Source of the DNA: Ulva prolifera
Taxonomy: Eukaryota > Chlorophyta > Ulvophyceae > Ulvales > Ulvaceae
DNA: 64,000 nt
Direction: 5' to 3'
NCBI GenBank assembly: GCA_023078555.1
Contig: CM041197.1
Span: forward strand, 1,956,501-2,020,500
Shown here: positions 1 through 11,900 of the stretch, piece by piece
Numbering within the stretch: the stretch's first letter is position 1
Layout of the letters: each line of letters opens with the position of its first letter
The notes under the pieces: generated by a model
What the model was told of the DNA's origin: nothing
Seen by the model: only the letters and a program-made list of their open reading frames with translations
Databases searched by the model: none
Made by a program: the position numbers and the translations under genes

Positions 1-3
1 CAT

Positions 4-796
4 TGTTGAGACCTATTGGTCTGGTCTTGGGTAACAGACCTCGATGGCAGTAAGAAGAAGCAGTGATGGGATTGCCGCAGCACGAGGGCTGTATAGGCAC
101 AAACAGAGCAGGGGTACACTCACACGCAGGGATGCGACGTGCCAGTGCAGAAATGGATGGCCCCCCAACCAGACTACTGTAAAGCGTGCCTGGTCCCAGC
201 ATGCGCTCGGTATAAATACCGGGGTGTGTGCGCCCAGGTCAATCCCCCTGTCAAAGCTGGCCTCGCCGAATCGTGCCGCATAACTGCCACACTGATCCCA
301 GATCCCGCATAAGCGCGGGAGATCTTAAATTGTGGCTCATAGAGCCTGAGATGAGTGTAAGCAAGGCTGCGCACGTAATTCGTGGGCAGCTCTGGGTGGC
401 TGTACAGATATTATCGTGCATGCCAACCCTGGAGCCCGCCGGGCGGACCCTGTGTAACAGCGGTAATGCACACAGTAAGACGTAATATGTGCAGTAACGA
501 TTCGGCTAGCCGCATAAAGCCATAATAAGCCTATGACGGGACACATTGTGCCGGGAGAAGGCTGTACACAGTGCTGATGCCATGTGCACGTAAGGCTGGT
601 GGGCGCGTTCAGTCACACGTGGCGAGTGCAGGCACGTAAGCCCACTGAGCGTACGTGTGATCACACTGTGTACAACTCGATCGGTAATTCAAAAGCTATG
701 CGTGTGCGACCGTCCACATGGCTGGACAAGTCGCTACGCATATAAGAAGAGGTTAATTGTGCCAGCATGCGCTAGCGTGAGAGATATCTCACAACA
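4..796 (-). repeat. 3' LTR of the gypsy element
   Basis: This 793-base repeat matches 20547-21345 in the same orientation. It starts TGTTGAGACC and ends ATCTCACAACA, so the ends form the short inverted repeat TGTTG/CAACA. By eye it differs from the right copy by about five substitutions and lacks one 6-base insert. A purine tract lies directly outside it on the coding (minus) strand, which marks it as the 3' LTR. Confidence 0.9.
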
Positions 797-807
797 CCTC
801 CCCCCTT
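797..807 (-). other. Polypurine tract of the gypsy element
   Basis: On the minus strand the sequence reads AAGGGGGGAGG directly before the LTR start TGTTGTGAGA. This is the expected place and composition for the plus-strand DNA primer of an LTR retrotransposon. Confidence 0.8.
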
Positions 808-1747
808 AACAGAGGAGCGAAGCTCCGGAAGCGAAGCACGCAAATGGTGGCAGAATACCACATCACAAGCGTAGCGACGCCATGAACACGACAGCGCCCC
901 TGGCGCGAAGCACAGAACGCAAGGCGTAATCACGGTAAGGGCCCACGAGGTGGGGGCGAGACTGGGGCTTCGTAACAAGAGCCGGTGCCGCGTCTGCCCA
1001 GCAAACGGGTTACATAAGGTCCGAGAAGGACATCACCAGATCATCCAGATAATGGCCCAACACACGGCCGTGTGAGTGGGTGACCAGCTCAATACATTCA
1101 TGCAAGCTACGCTCACGGGCGCGGGCGGCAGCAACAGCAGACCGCTCGGCCCGCACAATAGCGACAAGCTTGGCCCTAAATTCATCCCCGCTAACGCCGG
1201 AGGTGGGGGTCTTGGACACATCATTCATAAACTTCTGAACGTTAACCAGCAACCGTTTAATCTTGGAGCTGGTCAAGGCAGAGCCCTCCGATGCGGAAGG
1301 TAAGGATGCCACTGCATAGCAGCCGTAAGTCAGAGAAGGTGGCAAATCCCACAAAGGTTGCACGTGCGTAGCAGTGCGAACGGCATGACGTAATGTGCGG
1401 CAACACCGGCCCACATTCGCAAGAATATAACCCCATAAGTGCCTATCAAGGATGTAACTGGTGCATTCAGGTAGTGTAACACGCTCTATGGCGACTAGGT
1501 GCTACCATGCCGAGGTTCCAACCCGGTGAATGACCGTGCCCAGCATGACGAGTGCTGCAGGGATGGCATAAGTGGTTCCGATGTGATCGTGCACATGGAC
1601 CTAAGACCGAGAAGTATCGGCGGAGCGGGCAGGATACGGTCAAGAATATCCTGCGTCGGACCCAACTCCTCATGACCGGTAACGCCCAGGTAAGTGCTAT
1701 ATGGATCCAGTCGTCCCCTTCAACAAATAGCAGGGAACAGCAATTGC
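808..1747 (-). mobile_element. Region between integrase and 3' LTR of the gypsy element
   Basis: About 940 bases separate the end of the integrase frame from the polypurine tract. A minus-strand open stretch at 1010-1414 codes for 134 residues with an Ala/Arg/Glu-rich, helix-prone middle. I recognise no family in it; it may be 3' untranslated sequence or the relic of an extra ORF. Confidence 0.45.
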
Positions 1748-3913
1748 CTAGCATAGGCTCGCAGCACAACATGAGCAGAATTGTTGGCTGGAAACTGCTG
1801 CAACAAGCGTCGGCTTGGACTTACGCAAGCGCGCTGATTCGCGGCGCGTCCTCGGCACTAAGCGCGGTGGCCTCGACATTGTGGCCGGTGCAGTGTCCAC
1901 GCCACGTGTACTATGCGCACGCTGTAAGAGGTGTGCCAGCCGTGCGCGTGCACCGCGCGGGAATTGTGCAATCATCACCTCGCGTTGTTTCGCGGATGCA
2001 TTTTGAAACAGGTAATCCGCGACCTTGTCTAAACAATTATCCAACTCACCAACAGGCAACCAGAGGTCGTGTTGAGAAGAGTATCCTTTCCACCGGACAA
2101 GATAATGCGGACCTTTAAGGGGCCCCGTGTCCTGTGATTGTGCCGTCGGCGTGTGCGTGCGCCTATAATCTAAGACGGCCTCGACTTCGAAGACATTGTC
2201 AGCGTCCGTATCCGGGCACGTCGCAAGAGAGGTGCTAAACTCATGAAAATGAGCATCAACATAAGGTTTAAGGCACGAGAAATGGAATACATCATGAATC
2301 CCTAGCTCTCGCAGTGTGGCAGGTAGTTGCAGTCGCGCAGCCCTTGTCCCAATCAAGGCCAAGATGCGACAAGGGCCAGCCCACCTGGCTGTGATTTTGC
2401 GTCTAAGCGCCGGGTGATGCAATGCAAGTTTGGACAATGACAGCAGCACATCTTTGCCTACTTGGAATTGTTGTGAGTACTCGTGGTGAACTGTGGAAGA
2501 CCACATGCTTTGTTTGGCCTCAGAAAGTGCTTGCTTGGCCAAATGATAATACATTCTGTGCAAAATAGATGTATGCACACGCCGTTTTTGTGGCAAGCCA
2601 AATGCTAACGCGGTAGGCGACAGTGGTGGTGTAATGCGGTTGAGTTGGAAGGGGCTGCAGCCGGTGCTTTCGCTCTTTGAACTGTTAATGCTGAATTCAA
2701 CATGCGGCAGGAACGAGTCCCAATCGTCGTGCGCGGGGCCGACAAAGTGTCTGAGCGCCTCCTCAATGACTCTGTTGAGGCGCTCCACTTGGCCGTTGGC
2801 TCTAGGGTGATATGAAAACGTCAAACGGAGTTGAATGCCCATGTGCTCGCAGACAGATTTGAAAAACTTGTTATTCCACTGCACGCCCCTATCGCTGCAT
2901 ATACCTAAAGGCAGACCATAGTGTGGATAGATGTGTTGGAAAAACAACTTAGCAAAACCCGGACCATCGAGTGTGCTCAGCGCAGGTATAAGCCAGACCA
3001 TCTTGGAAAACTGATCCACAAAAACAACGATACAGTCATACCCAGAGGCAGTGCGCGGTAAGTGAGTGATCATATCCAAGCTCACCACCCGCCAGCATGC
3101 TGTGGGGACAGGTAGCGGGGATAAAGTGCTATCAGAACAGCCCGGAGATTTCATTATCTGACATGAATGACATTGTGAAATGAATGATTTAATGTCCGTG
3201 CTAATGTCAGGCCAATAGAATGTGTCCATAATGAGTGCTTGTGTGCGATGAACTCCCATGTGCGCATGCCACGGGTGTACATGATGCCACAACAAAATCT
3301 GTTTTCGCAGTCCATCATGGTCCGGAATCACTAGCCTGTGTCCCCATAAATATGCTTGGAGATGTTTGTCGAACCTATACTTGTGTGGAGGTGCACGGAA
3401 TGCGGGATCATGAGCATATCCCTGACGCAAGCGTTCCCAGAATGAGTCTATTGCAACATCAAGAGTAAGGTGTTGGTTGTGCTGCGTATTCAGGTCCGCA
3501 CCGATCTCCTGGAATGTCTGGGGGTCCAGGTCGATGCCCTCGAGGTCAATCACCTCTGAGGGCAGCTCGGAGCTCACGCTGCTTGGGGTCGGGCTGCTCG
3601 CCAAGTTCACGACTTTCGGCCGCGGGCTGAGGGAAGCTAAGGTGTTGGGCTGCTGACGAGACGGTGCTGCCCGGCGATTGGAGGACGGCTTGACCGGCTG
3701 AGAGGACGCTGCCGCCTGGAGAGGGGGCAGCGGCTGAGAGGGGCCCCTGATGGTGGCCGTGGGGGTGGCAGTTGCCTGCCATAACATGTCCCGGATTACC
3801 GGGTAAGCGGGGTTGCTTGGGTTGAGCAGCCCCAGCGCCCGGCGCTGGTCCTGACGATCCTGTGTCCTGGGGGAAATAAAGTCGTGGCGGCCGGTTTGTC
3901 GGCAGTATGCCAT
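1748..3913 (-). mobile_element. Gypsy integrase with C-terminal chromodomain
   Basis: The predicted product has the HHCC zinc-binding region (ending CHSCQIMK), the catalytic core with its DDE signature (LDMITHLP, then CSDRGVQWNN, then YHPRANGQVERLN), and a C-terminal part with a chromodomain: VFEVEAVLDYR, later YLVRWKGYSSQHDLWLP. Chromodomains mark the chromovirus branch of Ty3/gypsy and are known to steer integration to modified histones. A low-complexity basic tail follows. It is the last part of the pol region, coded on the minus strand upstream of the 3' LTR. Confidence 0.9.
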
Positions 3914-6523
3914 GCCGATGGGGAATCCCGGGGGGAGTCCATAATGACCGTGCCACGTGAGGGTGGCTGTGATAATGCCAGCGGTGGAAAACCCTCCGAC
4001 AAGGCCGGCGCCTGGCCAGGCGACCTGCGTACTAGAAGGCTGGTCACTGCCAACGCTCTGTAAGGTTCATGCGGCCGTTCAGCGGCCAAAGTATGACCAT
4101 CATGCAGCACAACTTCCGTTGTAGGCAAGTGTGTGGCACGACTAACAACATCAGCCACAACATTCGTGTCACCCGGAATATAAGTTATTTTCCAGTCAAT
4201 GCGTGATAATGACTCGAGCCAGCGGGCATGTTTGCCCGACAGCTTTCTGAGTCTGTAAAAACCGAAGGGGGTTGTGGTCTGAATGAATAAAAACCGTATG
4301 GTTATTTTCCAAATAACATCGCCACTGCCCGTATGCAAATACAATTGCCCCCAGCTCTTTTTCAAGAGTATAATAATTTTCCTCGGCTCTATTCATCTTG
4401 CGGCCTATCCAAGCCACAGGACAAAGTGTGTCCTCATGTTGCTGGGTAAGTACAGCCCCGTAAGCATAGTCCGATGCGTCGGTGTAAATGTGAAATGGTT
4501 TGTGAAGGTCCGGATGCCGCATAACTGTAGCATTGACCAGTGCATTTTTTATGTTTACAAATGCTGCATCACATTGCTTCGTCCAGGGGATGCTTTCCTT
4601 GGAGCTAATGCGCTGGAGCAAGGGTGCAGCTAGGGTTGGAAATTTTTGAACAAATCTCCTAAAGTATCCGGCTAAGCCCAGGAACGACCGAATATTGTTG
4701 GTTGACTTTTGCAAGTCTGCTACCGGCCAATCTTGCAGCACATGAACTTTGTATGGATCAGGTTGGACCGTGTCGGCAGTGACAACATGCCCTAAGTATT
4801 TAACTTCTTGCAAGGCAAATTGACACTTGTCTATATTGCAGTAAAACTTGTGTTCAGCCAATCTGGTTAACACAAGGTCAAGGTGTTTGGCGTGTTCATC
4901 CTCAGATCGTGCTAATACGACAATGTCATCAAGGTAAGCCAAACAGATTTTTCCTATGAGCCCCTTTTGAACAACGTGCATTGCTTGCTGAAACACTGAA
5001 GGGGCATTTGACAGACCAAAAGGCATGACTTTCCATTCATACAAACCGTCGGGTGTTCGAAAAGCAGTCTTAGGTCCCGCCGCTGACGACAACCGGATTT
5101 GATGGTAACCCGAATGCAAATCAAGTGCTGAGTAAAATTTATGTCCTTGTAATTGGTCTAACAGCGTGTCAATGCGTGGTAACGGGTAGGTGTTTTTAAC
5201 AGTGTGTTCATTCTGATACCTGTAATCAATGCAAAGGCGAAGCTTGCCCCCAGGCTTGGGTGCAAATAGAACACAACTCGCCCATGGAGATACAGAGGGC
5301 TGCACCCAGCCCATGGTAAGCAAGTGATTGAGCTGCTTTTCTAACTCCAGAGTCTCGCGGGGTGTGAGTCTATACTGGCGCGCGGCCCTCGGGCGGGTGC
5401 CCGGCAACAAATCAATATCCATTTCAAAACCGGACGCAGACGTGTTCGGCGGGGGAGGGCCTAAAGTGCCGCCCTCGCCTTTATGTTTGTCAACAACCGA
5501 CTTAATGCAGGCGGGAATGTTCGATGTGTCTTGCGGGACATGAGCGGGAGCAACCTGCTCCGACAAATAGCCTTTCTTCTTTGTGCCAGCACAACAGATC
5601 GGGGATATCGCGACTGTGGGCCTAATATGAGCCACATATAAGGGTTGCTGGCCGTGTTTGGCCTTGCTACTTAATGCTTTCAGCTCACGCTGCGAACACG
5701 TAAAATCATCTTGTGTGCTAGACTCACTTGTGAATTTCGAATGACCAGCATGGATAATATGGAAGTAGGGTTTGTCCTTCTTACGACGCCCACTCCGCAG
5801 CGTGGGTACATATACGACAATGCGCGGGTGTTTGAATGTGATGGACATGTCGACTGCAGATATGACATCCAAAGCGAACAAGGCCTCGTTCGGCTGATAT
5901 GATCCGGTGGCCGCGGGTAGCGAGTCCACCACAGTAAATTTCACACTAATAACACGGCGCCCAACTCGCGTATTTAGAACAACCTTGCCCAAGCATGATG
6001 CCTCAGATCCGGAGATACCGACCGTGACACTCTGTGAAGCAGTGTATGCAATGCTATGGCGATCCAAGAATCTGCGCGTTACCATGCTATGATTTGCTGC
6101 CGTGTCGACCAGTGCTTGGGCAAAGTGGCCATGAATGCGAGTCGGCATTGTGCACACCAAATCAACAAAGGCTGCTGGTTGGACAGACACCGCCGCCTTC
6201 TTCGATGGTAATATCGATAATCGCTGGTTGCTCACCATTGTGCACACATGGTATTTCTGGTGCCCGGGGACGGGAGCGCCGGAAGTGAATTGCAATAAGT
6301 TGCATGCCTCATCCACCCGTGTCTGCGTGTGTTGTCTTGGGAACGGTATAAAGGTGGAAGACTCAAAGATACGAGCGGGCACTACCACCGTGATTTTGTG
6401 CTGATGCATATCAATGGTGTGTATGTGCCGAATGGCCACTTGCGCTTCGGCACTGCAAGGCAGTGTAACCACAATGTTTTCATTGAGTTTGTGCAGGTCA
6501 AATAACGATGCCGAGCCTGACAT
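3796..6523 (-). mobile_element. Gypsy protease, reverse transcriptase and RNase H region
   Basis: An aspartic protease motif (ALVDTAANHSM) is followed by reverse transcriptase blocks including LRLCIDYRYQNEHT, DLHSGYHQI, MPFGLSNAP and the YLDD catalytic box, then RNase H (HIYTDASDYAYGAVL, LEKELGAIV, HSDHNPLR) and its tether (GDTNVVADVVSRA). The order PR-RT-RH-IN is that of Ty3/gypsy, not Ty1/copia. The pol region as a whole looks broken. Confidence 0.9.
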
Positions 6524-6628
6524 GAAGGACGAATCAAAACAAGTTGCATGTGGTGGAGATAAATGAGGTGCCAGTACATGTGGCGCTGCCGCCCATTGTG
6601 GGCACGCAATGGGAGGCTTGCCTTCGTC

Positions 6629-8110
6629 TCAGCGGACATGTTGCTGTGGCTGATCATTGCGTGTCCGCTTGGGGTGATTGCCAGTCCCTTTGCGGATGGG
6701 GTCATACCGGTCCCTCTTGCCATCTCGACGCCGGGCTGGGGGGCTGGTATACTGCGGGGGCATCGGAGTAAGAGCCCGCTGCTTGTTGAATTCCTCCACG
6801 AAGAATGCCTCGCGGGCGTCCCGTGGCACGGCTGATAAGAAGGCGGCGCAATGGCTGAGCTGGTGTAACCCAGCCTGCGGCATCTGCCTCGCAGATGGGC
6901 AGAGGTAGCATTGCTTAAAGGGGTACAGGTAGTACATGCGCAACATCATGGTGGCACAATAAACAAATGTGGCCTGCACGCCCGGCGGTAAGGGGATGGT
7001 CGCCCTCGCCAAGGCACCATGAACAGAAGTGGGGCCACCCTGTAATTCTAGGCTAAGTGCCTTGCGCAAATCCTGTGGTGCCGCCGCATTTCTGCAGAAG
7101 TCCTCGACCCACGGCCTAACGACCGCCTCTTCTGTGGAGTTGGCCACCTCCTTCAGCCCCGGGAAGTTTGCCGCTCTAGCCGCCTTTGGCTGGCCCCCAC
7201 GGCCTGGCTGCACACCAGTGTCGCGATGAAGTGGAGGGCCGGGTAATACAGCAGCCGCCACCTGTAACTTGGCGTCGCCGGGGGTATGTGGCTGCGGTTT
7301 GCGCTTTGAGTGCAACATGGCATAATCAATGGTATAATCCGGTGTGTCACCAGCAAAGCGCTTAACTGTGTTTGCTGACTCACGCACTTGTTGTAGCTGC
7401 GTGACGGACCATGTGATAAAGTGAACAGCAGTCGCGTCCGCGCTCTGTGCACAACCGCCCATCGCAGGTTTAAGCTCTACATTAAATTTCTCCAACAGAG
7501 TACACAATGGCATAAACATGCGCAGAGTACCAGCCAACGCTGATGTGCACACAGGCTGCATGAGGTGCTGGAGCTTCGTTAACAATATGCATGCAAAATC
7601 CAGGAGGCTTTGCTTGCCTTGCATGTGTGCATAATCCAGGAAAATTAATCTGTAATAAGTTTAAATATGATGAATAAGCTCATTGAAATCGACAGACTCA
7701 GCGGCATCATAACGTTGCCTTGCCAATTCAATGTTATGCCTAAATTGGCCACTTGTAAAGTAAAAATCACGTATGACCTCAAGCAACTGTCTAAGCGTGC
7801 ACGACGGATTCAGAGCGGCCTCTTGCGCTGCCGAGAAATGCTGGTCAGTGCGTGAAAATGTGGTCGTGATGTGTTGAATAACCTGACGCTCAGAAAGCTG
7901 TCGACAATTCGAACGCGCATGCAAAACGTCACTCTGAAACTTGTGCCACCGCAGCTCTGTCAAAGGGTCACCGCGTAGAGCGGCGGCTGTGGGCATTTTA
8001 ATGGCTGAAAACGTATACTGTGCGCTACGAAACCAATTGTGAGACCGATCGTCTGCAAAATTTGGGTTGCATTCCGGCAGAGATGATGTAATGGGTAAGA
8101 CGGTCTGCAC
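6629..8110 (-). mobile_element. Gypsy gag region
   Basis: Two minus-strand open stretches lie directly upstream of the protease, where gag belongs. The upstream one has the pattern RGDPLTELRWHKFQSDV and the downstream one a Cys/His cluster (CYLCPSARQM with GLHQLSHC) that could be a zinc knuckle, followed by an Arg/Lys-rich tail. Assignment rests mainly on position; gag proteins diverge fast. The region looks broken. Confidence 0.65.
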
Positions 8111-8933
8111 CTGCGCTGCGACGCTGGCCGAGCAATCTCGGTACTGAAGCGCCTCAGCCCACAGGCCAGATGCCAGACTGGCTCACCAGGGTGCGGTGTT
8201 TGGACGGGTGCGCCGACTTAACATGCGCCAACTCGTAACTTTCGGAGAAATGCGCCAAATGGCGTTTTGAAGCTTGGGATACGTTACTTAGTGCTTTCAT
8301 AGTGATCTGATCTAAGTGGATAGGCTAGCGGCGGCTTCAGGCGGCCGATATTGTGTCCGGCCATCAATGGTCGCGCACTGTGATGGTGCGCCACGGGCCG
8401 AGGTGCGCTGTGTTCGAGTGGGCCGTCGTCGTACATTGCTCGTAAACCATGTAAAAACGGGCCTAGGGTGCCGAGGACTTTGTGAATATCGATCATTGGC
8501 ATGATCAATGCTTCAGAGATGCAGATCGATCGAAGATATCATGTCTTTGGGCTCAAAAGTACGGCAACGGCGCATGTGTGGGGTGCGCCACTTGCAGAGG
8601 TGAGCTCATACGGGTACACTGCATTGCGAGATCGGCGCAAACCTTGTGCATTCTGCTGTTGAAAATGAAGAGATCGAATAGCAATGAGATCTTGTTTGTA
8701 CACATCTGTTTCATCCGTACTGTTCCTATCGTATAGTTGTGCGGTAGTTCAGTGGTTTTGGGGGAACTCAGCTTGTGTCAAGTCGTGCCATTCTAATTGC
8801 GGTAAACGTTTGTATTCTACACGTGGAGCTAAATTGCGCCCACGTCCCAGACATCATACGTGCCGCTATGTTGCTGGTCTTGCTGTTCCTGGCCGCTGTA
8901 GGTGGGTCTTGGGGCTCGGGCGTCGCATCTGGG
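8111..8933. other. Junction between gypsy gag and the nested DNA transposon
   Basis: I see no convincing gene here. Bases 8160-8188 are an exact inverted copy of 19692-19720, with looser inverted similarity continuing to about 8300. The left end of the DNA transposon should lie in this stretch, but I could not find a clear terminal inverted repeat or target duplication. Confidence 0.5.
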
Positions 8934-11900
8934 ATGCCCAAGCGTGTTAGAGCCGAACCGGGATCCCTTCAGGCAGAATTCATTTGTATTGGAAATTACC
9001 AGTGGTTTTGTGATAAATGTGGGAAAGAGTTTGCATATGGCGATAACCTCGGCCGACATCTCACGTCCGATAAGCATATTCGAAATGCGGAGCTCGTAGG
9101 AAACGGTAAACGTAGTCTATGTATTCCGAAACATCATCTACATGCGGTGTCCGACGGTTGTCAGAACAATCGTGCGCCTGGAAGCAATTTCGATCGTGAA
9201 CCCTCCAAGGCAGAAGTTGCGCCACATCAATCGAGCCAAGATGCACTTCCGGCGCTGGACGACCTCTACGACAGAGGTGACCAGCATGATGAAGATCAGA
9301 GTGTTCAACCTTCTATTTTGTCCGTCCCTCCGGCTCACTTGGTCAAGTCATTGGAGGGCAGGACAGGAGTGGCCACTTTGGACGCCACTGAGTCCGATGA
9401 TGAAGAGATACCCGACGAAGATCCTATCGATGACAAGACATTTGACTTTGAGATCGACGATGAGGCGTGGGTGAGTATACGTAGACTTACATACACCTCA
9501 TCACACATTCCCTCCGCCCTAGCAGCGTCATCCCCCTGCCCACTGCCCTCCTTCCCCCGCCAGCTATGCCGGCCTCCAGTATGATGCTGAAGTCCACGTC
9601 CGGGTGTTTTTGTGTTCAGGGTCTGCAAGACTTGTTACTGTTTGCGGAGCAGGAACACCGGCAGCGGGGTGGGGTTGAACCCGATGCTCGGGCCATTCTG
9701 AGGGCAGCACAAGACCAAGGTCGCCGTTGGGACACCAGTATTTCTGTTGCAGGATTCACTGAAGAATTGTTGGAGAAAATGGCATGTCAGCGAGCAGCGA
9801 TGGCAAACAAAGAGGCTCCAGAACCGCGAGCAAACACCATCAGGTGGTATCAACAGAACCCCAATGCTGTGGTTGCAGAAGGAAGTTCTGTGACTGTATC
9901 CCAGGCAAGTTACTGCCTGGCATGGCTCAAGTTGAAGGGGAGCATGACATGTGAATGCCTTGACTACGTCTGCAAGATGCTAGCCTACGGTGGTTTCCTT
10001 AAATCCAACAAGAATATAATGCCACGGTATGTAGCTGATGTGCTAGTGGCGAGATGTCTTCTTCTCCGCTTCGCATCGATTTACGCTCTGGCTGTTTCTG
10101 ATGATTAGCTACCGGATGTCTCTGCCCGTCCATTGGGTCATTGATGTACTGTGTAGATCTGAGTACCTCATCAAGGGCATTTTACGCCTACAAAGCAACG
10201 AAGACTACACATATGACATGTGTGACAATGGGCAGTGCCCGCATGTATATGGACGACAATTGAAGAAGAGTGCGAGACTTGCCAGATCAGGTGAAAGATG
10301 CCCTAATTGCGGCAACCTTCGGTATCGAAAGAAGAACAAGCAGGTCTATCCTGTCCGAAGGTAAGCCCTTTTGCGCTCGGCTGTGTGATGAAACTTAATG
10401 TATACATGTTGCCAATGTGTGAGTGCGTTGTGTCGTGCCCCTGCAGTGTTGTGCATCTATTGCACCTTCAATTAGTAGCCGCTGTAATGACAACAAACCG
10501 AGAGCTGACGCGGTACCTTAACTTAGCTCGATTGCATGCAGTGCGTACATCCTCCAGCTTAAAGACGTTGTCAACCACCTGTTTGGAGAGCCTCTCTTTG
10601 CCAGGTACGCTGGCACACACACTCAGGCCATGCTGCAGTCTCCATTGTACAAACGTTTGGACACTGCTCATGGTGGCGCCCTTTCAGCCTTGTCATCCGA
10701 AACTGCGGGCTCTCTTGTTGCCCAACCAACGCCTATGGACACCGGTGCGGCTGCTGACCCCAACACGATAGATGATGAAGCAAACCCGGATCCAACTGAC
10801 GAAGTTATGACCGGTGATGGAGATGAACTTGCCTTGATGTTCGCATTGTTTGTTGACGGTGTGCAATTGCACGATCATGGTCGAGCATCAACCACTGTGG
10901 TGGGTCTTAAGTGTATCGACCTGCCAGGATTTATGTGTCACACTGATCTGGCATGCTTCCCCATGGCCTATATCGGAGGCGAGAAGGAACCCACAAACCT
11001 GAGTGAATTCACAGCCTTGCTCCTCCAACAGTTCAAGGATCATGAGGTATTTGGGGTGGTCGACAGAAGTGGTGCGGTTGCCACCTCAAAGCCCCAATGA
11101 GGCTCATGTGGGGTTAATTCATCGTGTGCGTCGTGTGCCCCCCCGCATGCACAGCTGGCTATGCATGTGCTCTCTTAAACCGTCATTTCGTGCACCACAT
11201 ATCTTACTCCCCATGTAGGGCACACGCAGATCACAGGGAAGCCCATAAAGGTCTGGGACAGCTATCGGAAGAAGTTCCGCAAAGTGTACCCTATCTTTGT
11301 GTTTGCCTTCGCAGACACTCCTGCAAGACGAAGTTGGGCATTGACCACAGGCCATACCGGGTTTCGTGGATGTGACAAATGTGGCATCCGGGGCATTCGC
11401 TTGCTGTCCAATGGGGTCAAGCTTGAGTGGACAGCTTTCTGTGGCTATATCTCTGCATGCCCGGCTGTTGTGTTTGATTGCACAACCAAGGTGTGGTCTA
11501 CAGAACCGTATCATCTTTGCTTGATACTGACGTATTGCATTACTGAATTCAAAATGTGAGACAATGCTTGAGAACCCCGTCGTGCCGCGTCCCTGCTGCA
11601 ATTGTTTCACGATGTTGCTGCTTCAGAATTGGGAGCAAATGGAGGTCTCATTCGGCTCACAAGGGGAGCCAGACCAAGAAGCCCTAGAGTCTGTGGTCAT
11701 CACCGACGAAAAGCATCGAATTCGCAGTGCATCTGCTGCCACAAAGAGCCAAGCTGCCGCTGCTGCCAACCCACTTCCGGCCGAGGCTAGCAACGGCGGA
11801 GCTGTAACATCTGATCCTAACAGCAAAGATCAGATTCTTCTGAGCAGAGGTAAGCATTAGCATGAAAGTTGGTGAACATCGTAGGTGACCTACAATACTC

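Noticed and set aside
1505-1535. GAGGTTCCAACCCGG, resembling a tRNA T-arm
   Set aside because: No matching acceptor stem or anticodon arm could be folded around it.
8370-8400. CACTGTGATGGTGCGCCA as a left CACTA terminus, pairing with TGGCGCACCAT near 18653
   Set aside because: Only 11 bases match, and the right partner lies in minus-strand coding sequence of the gypsy element beyond the transposon.
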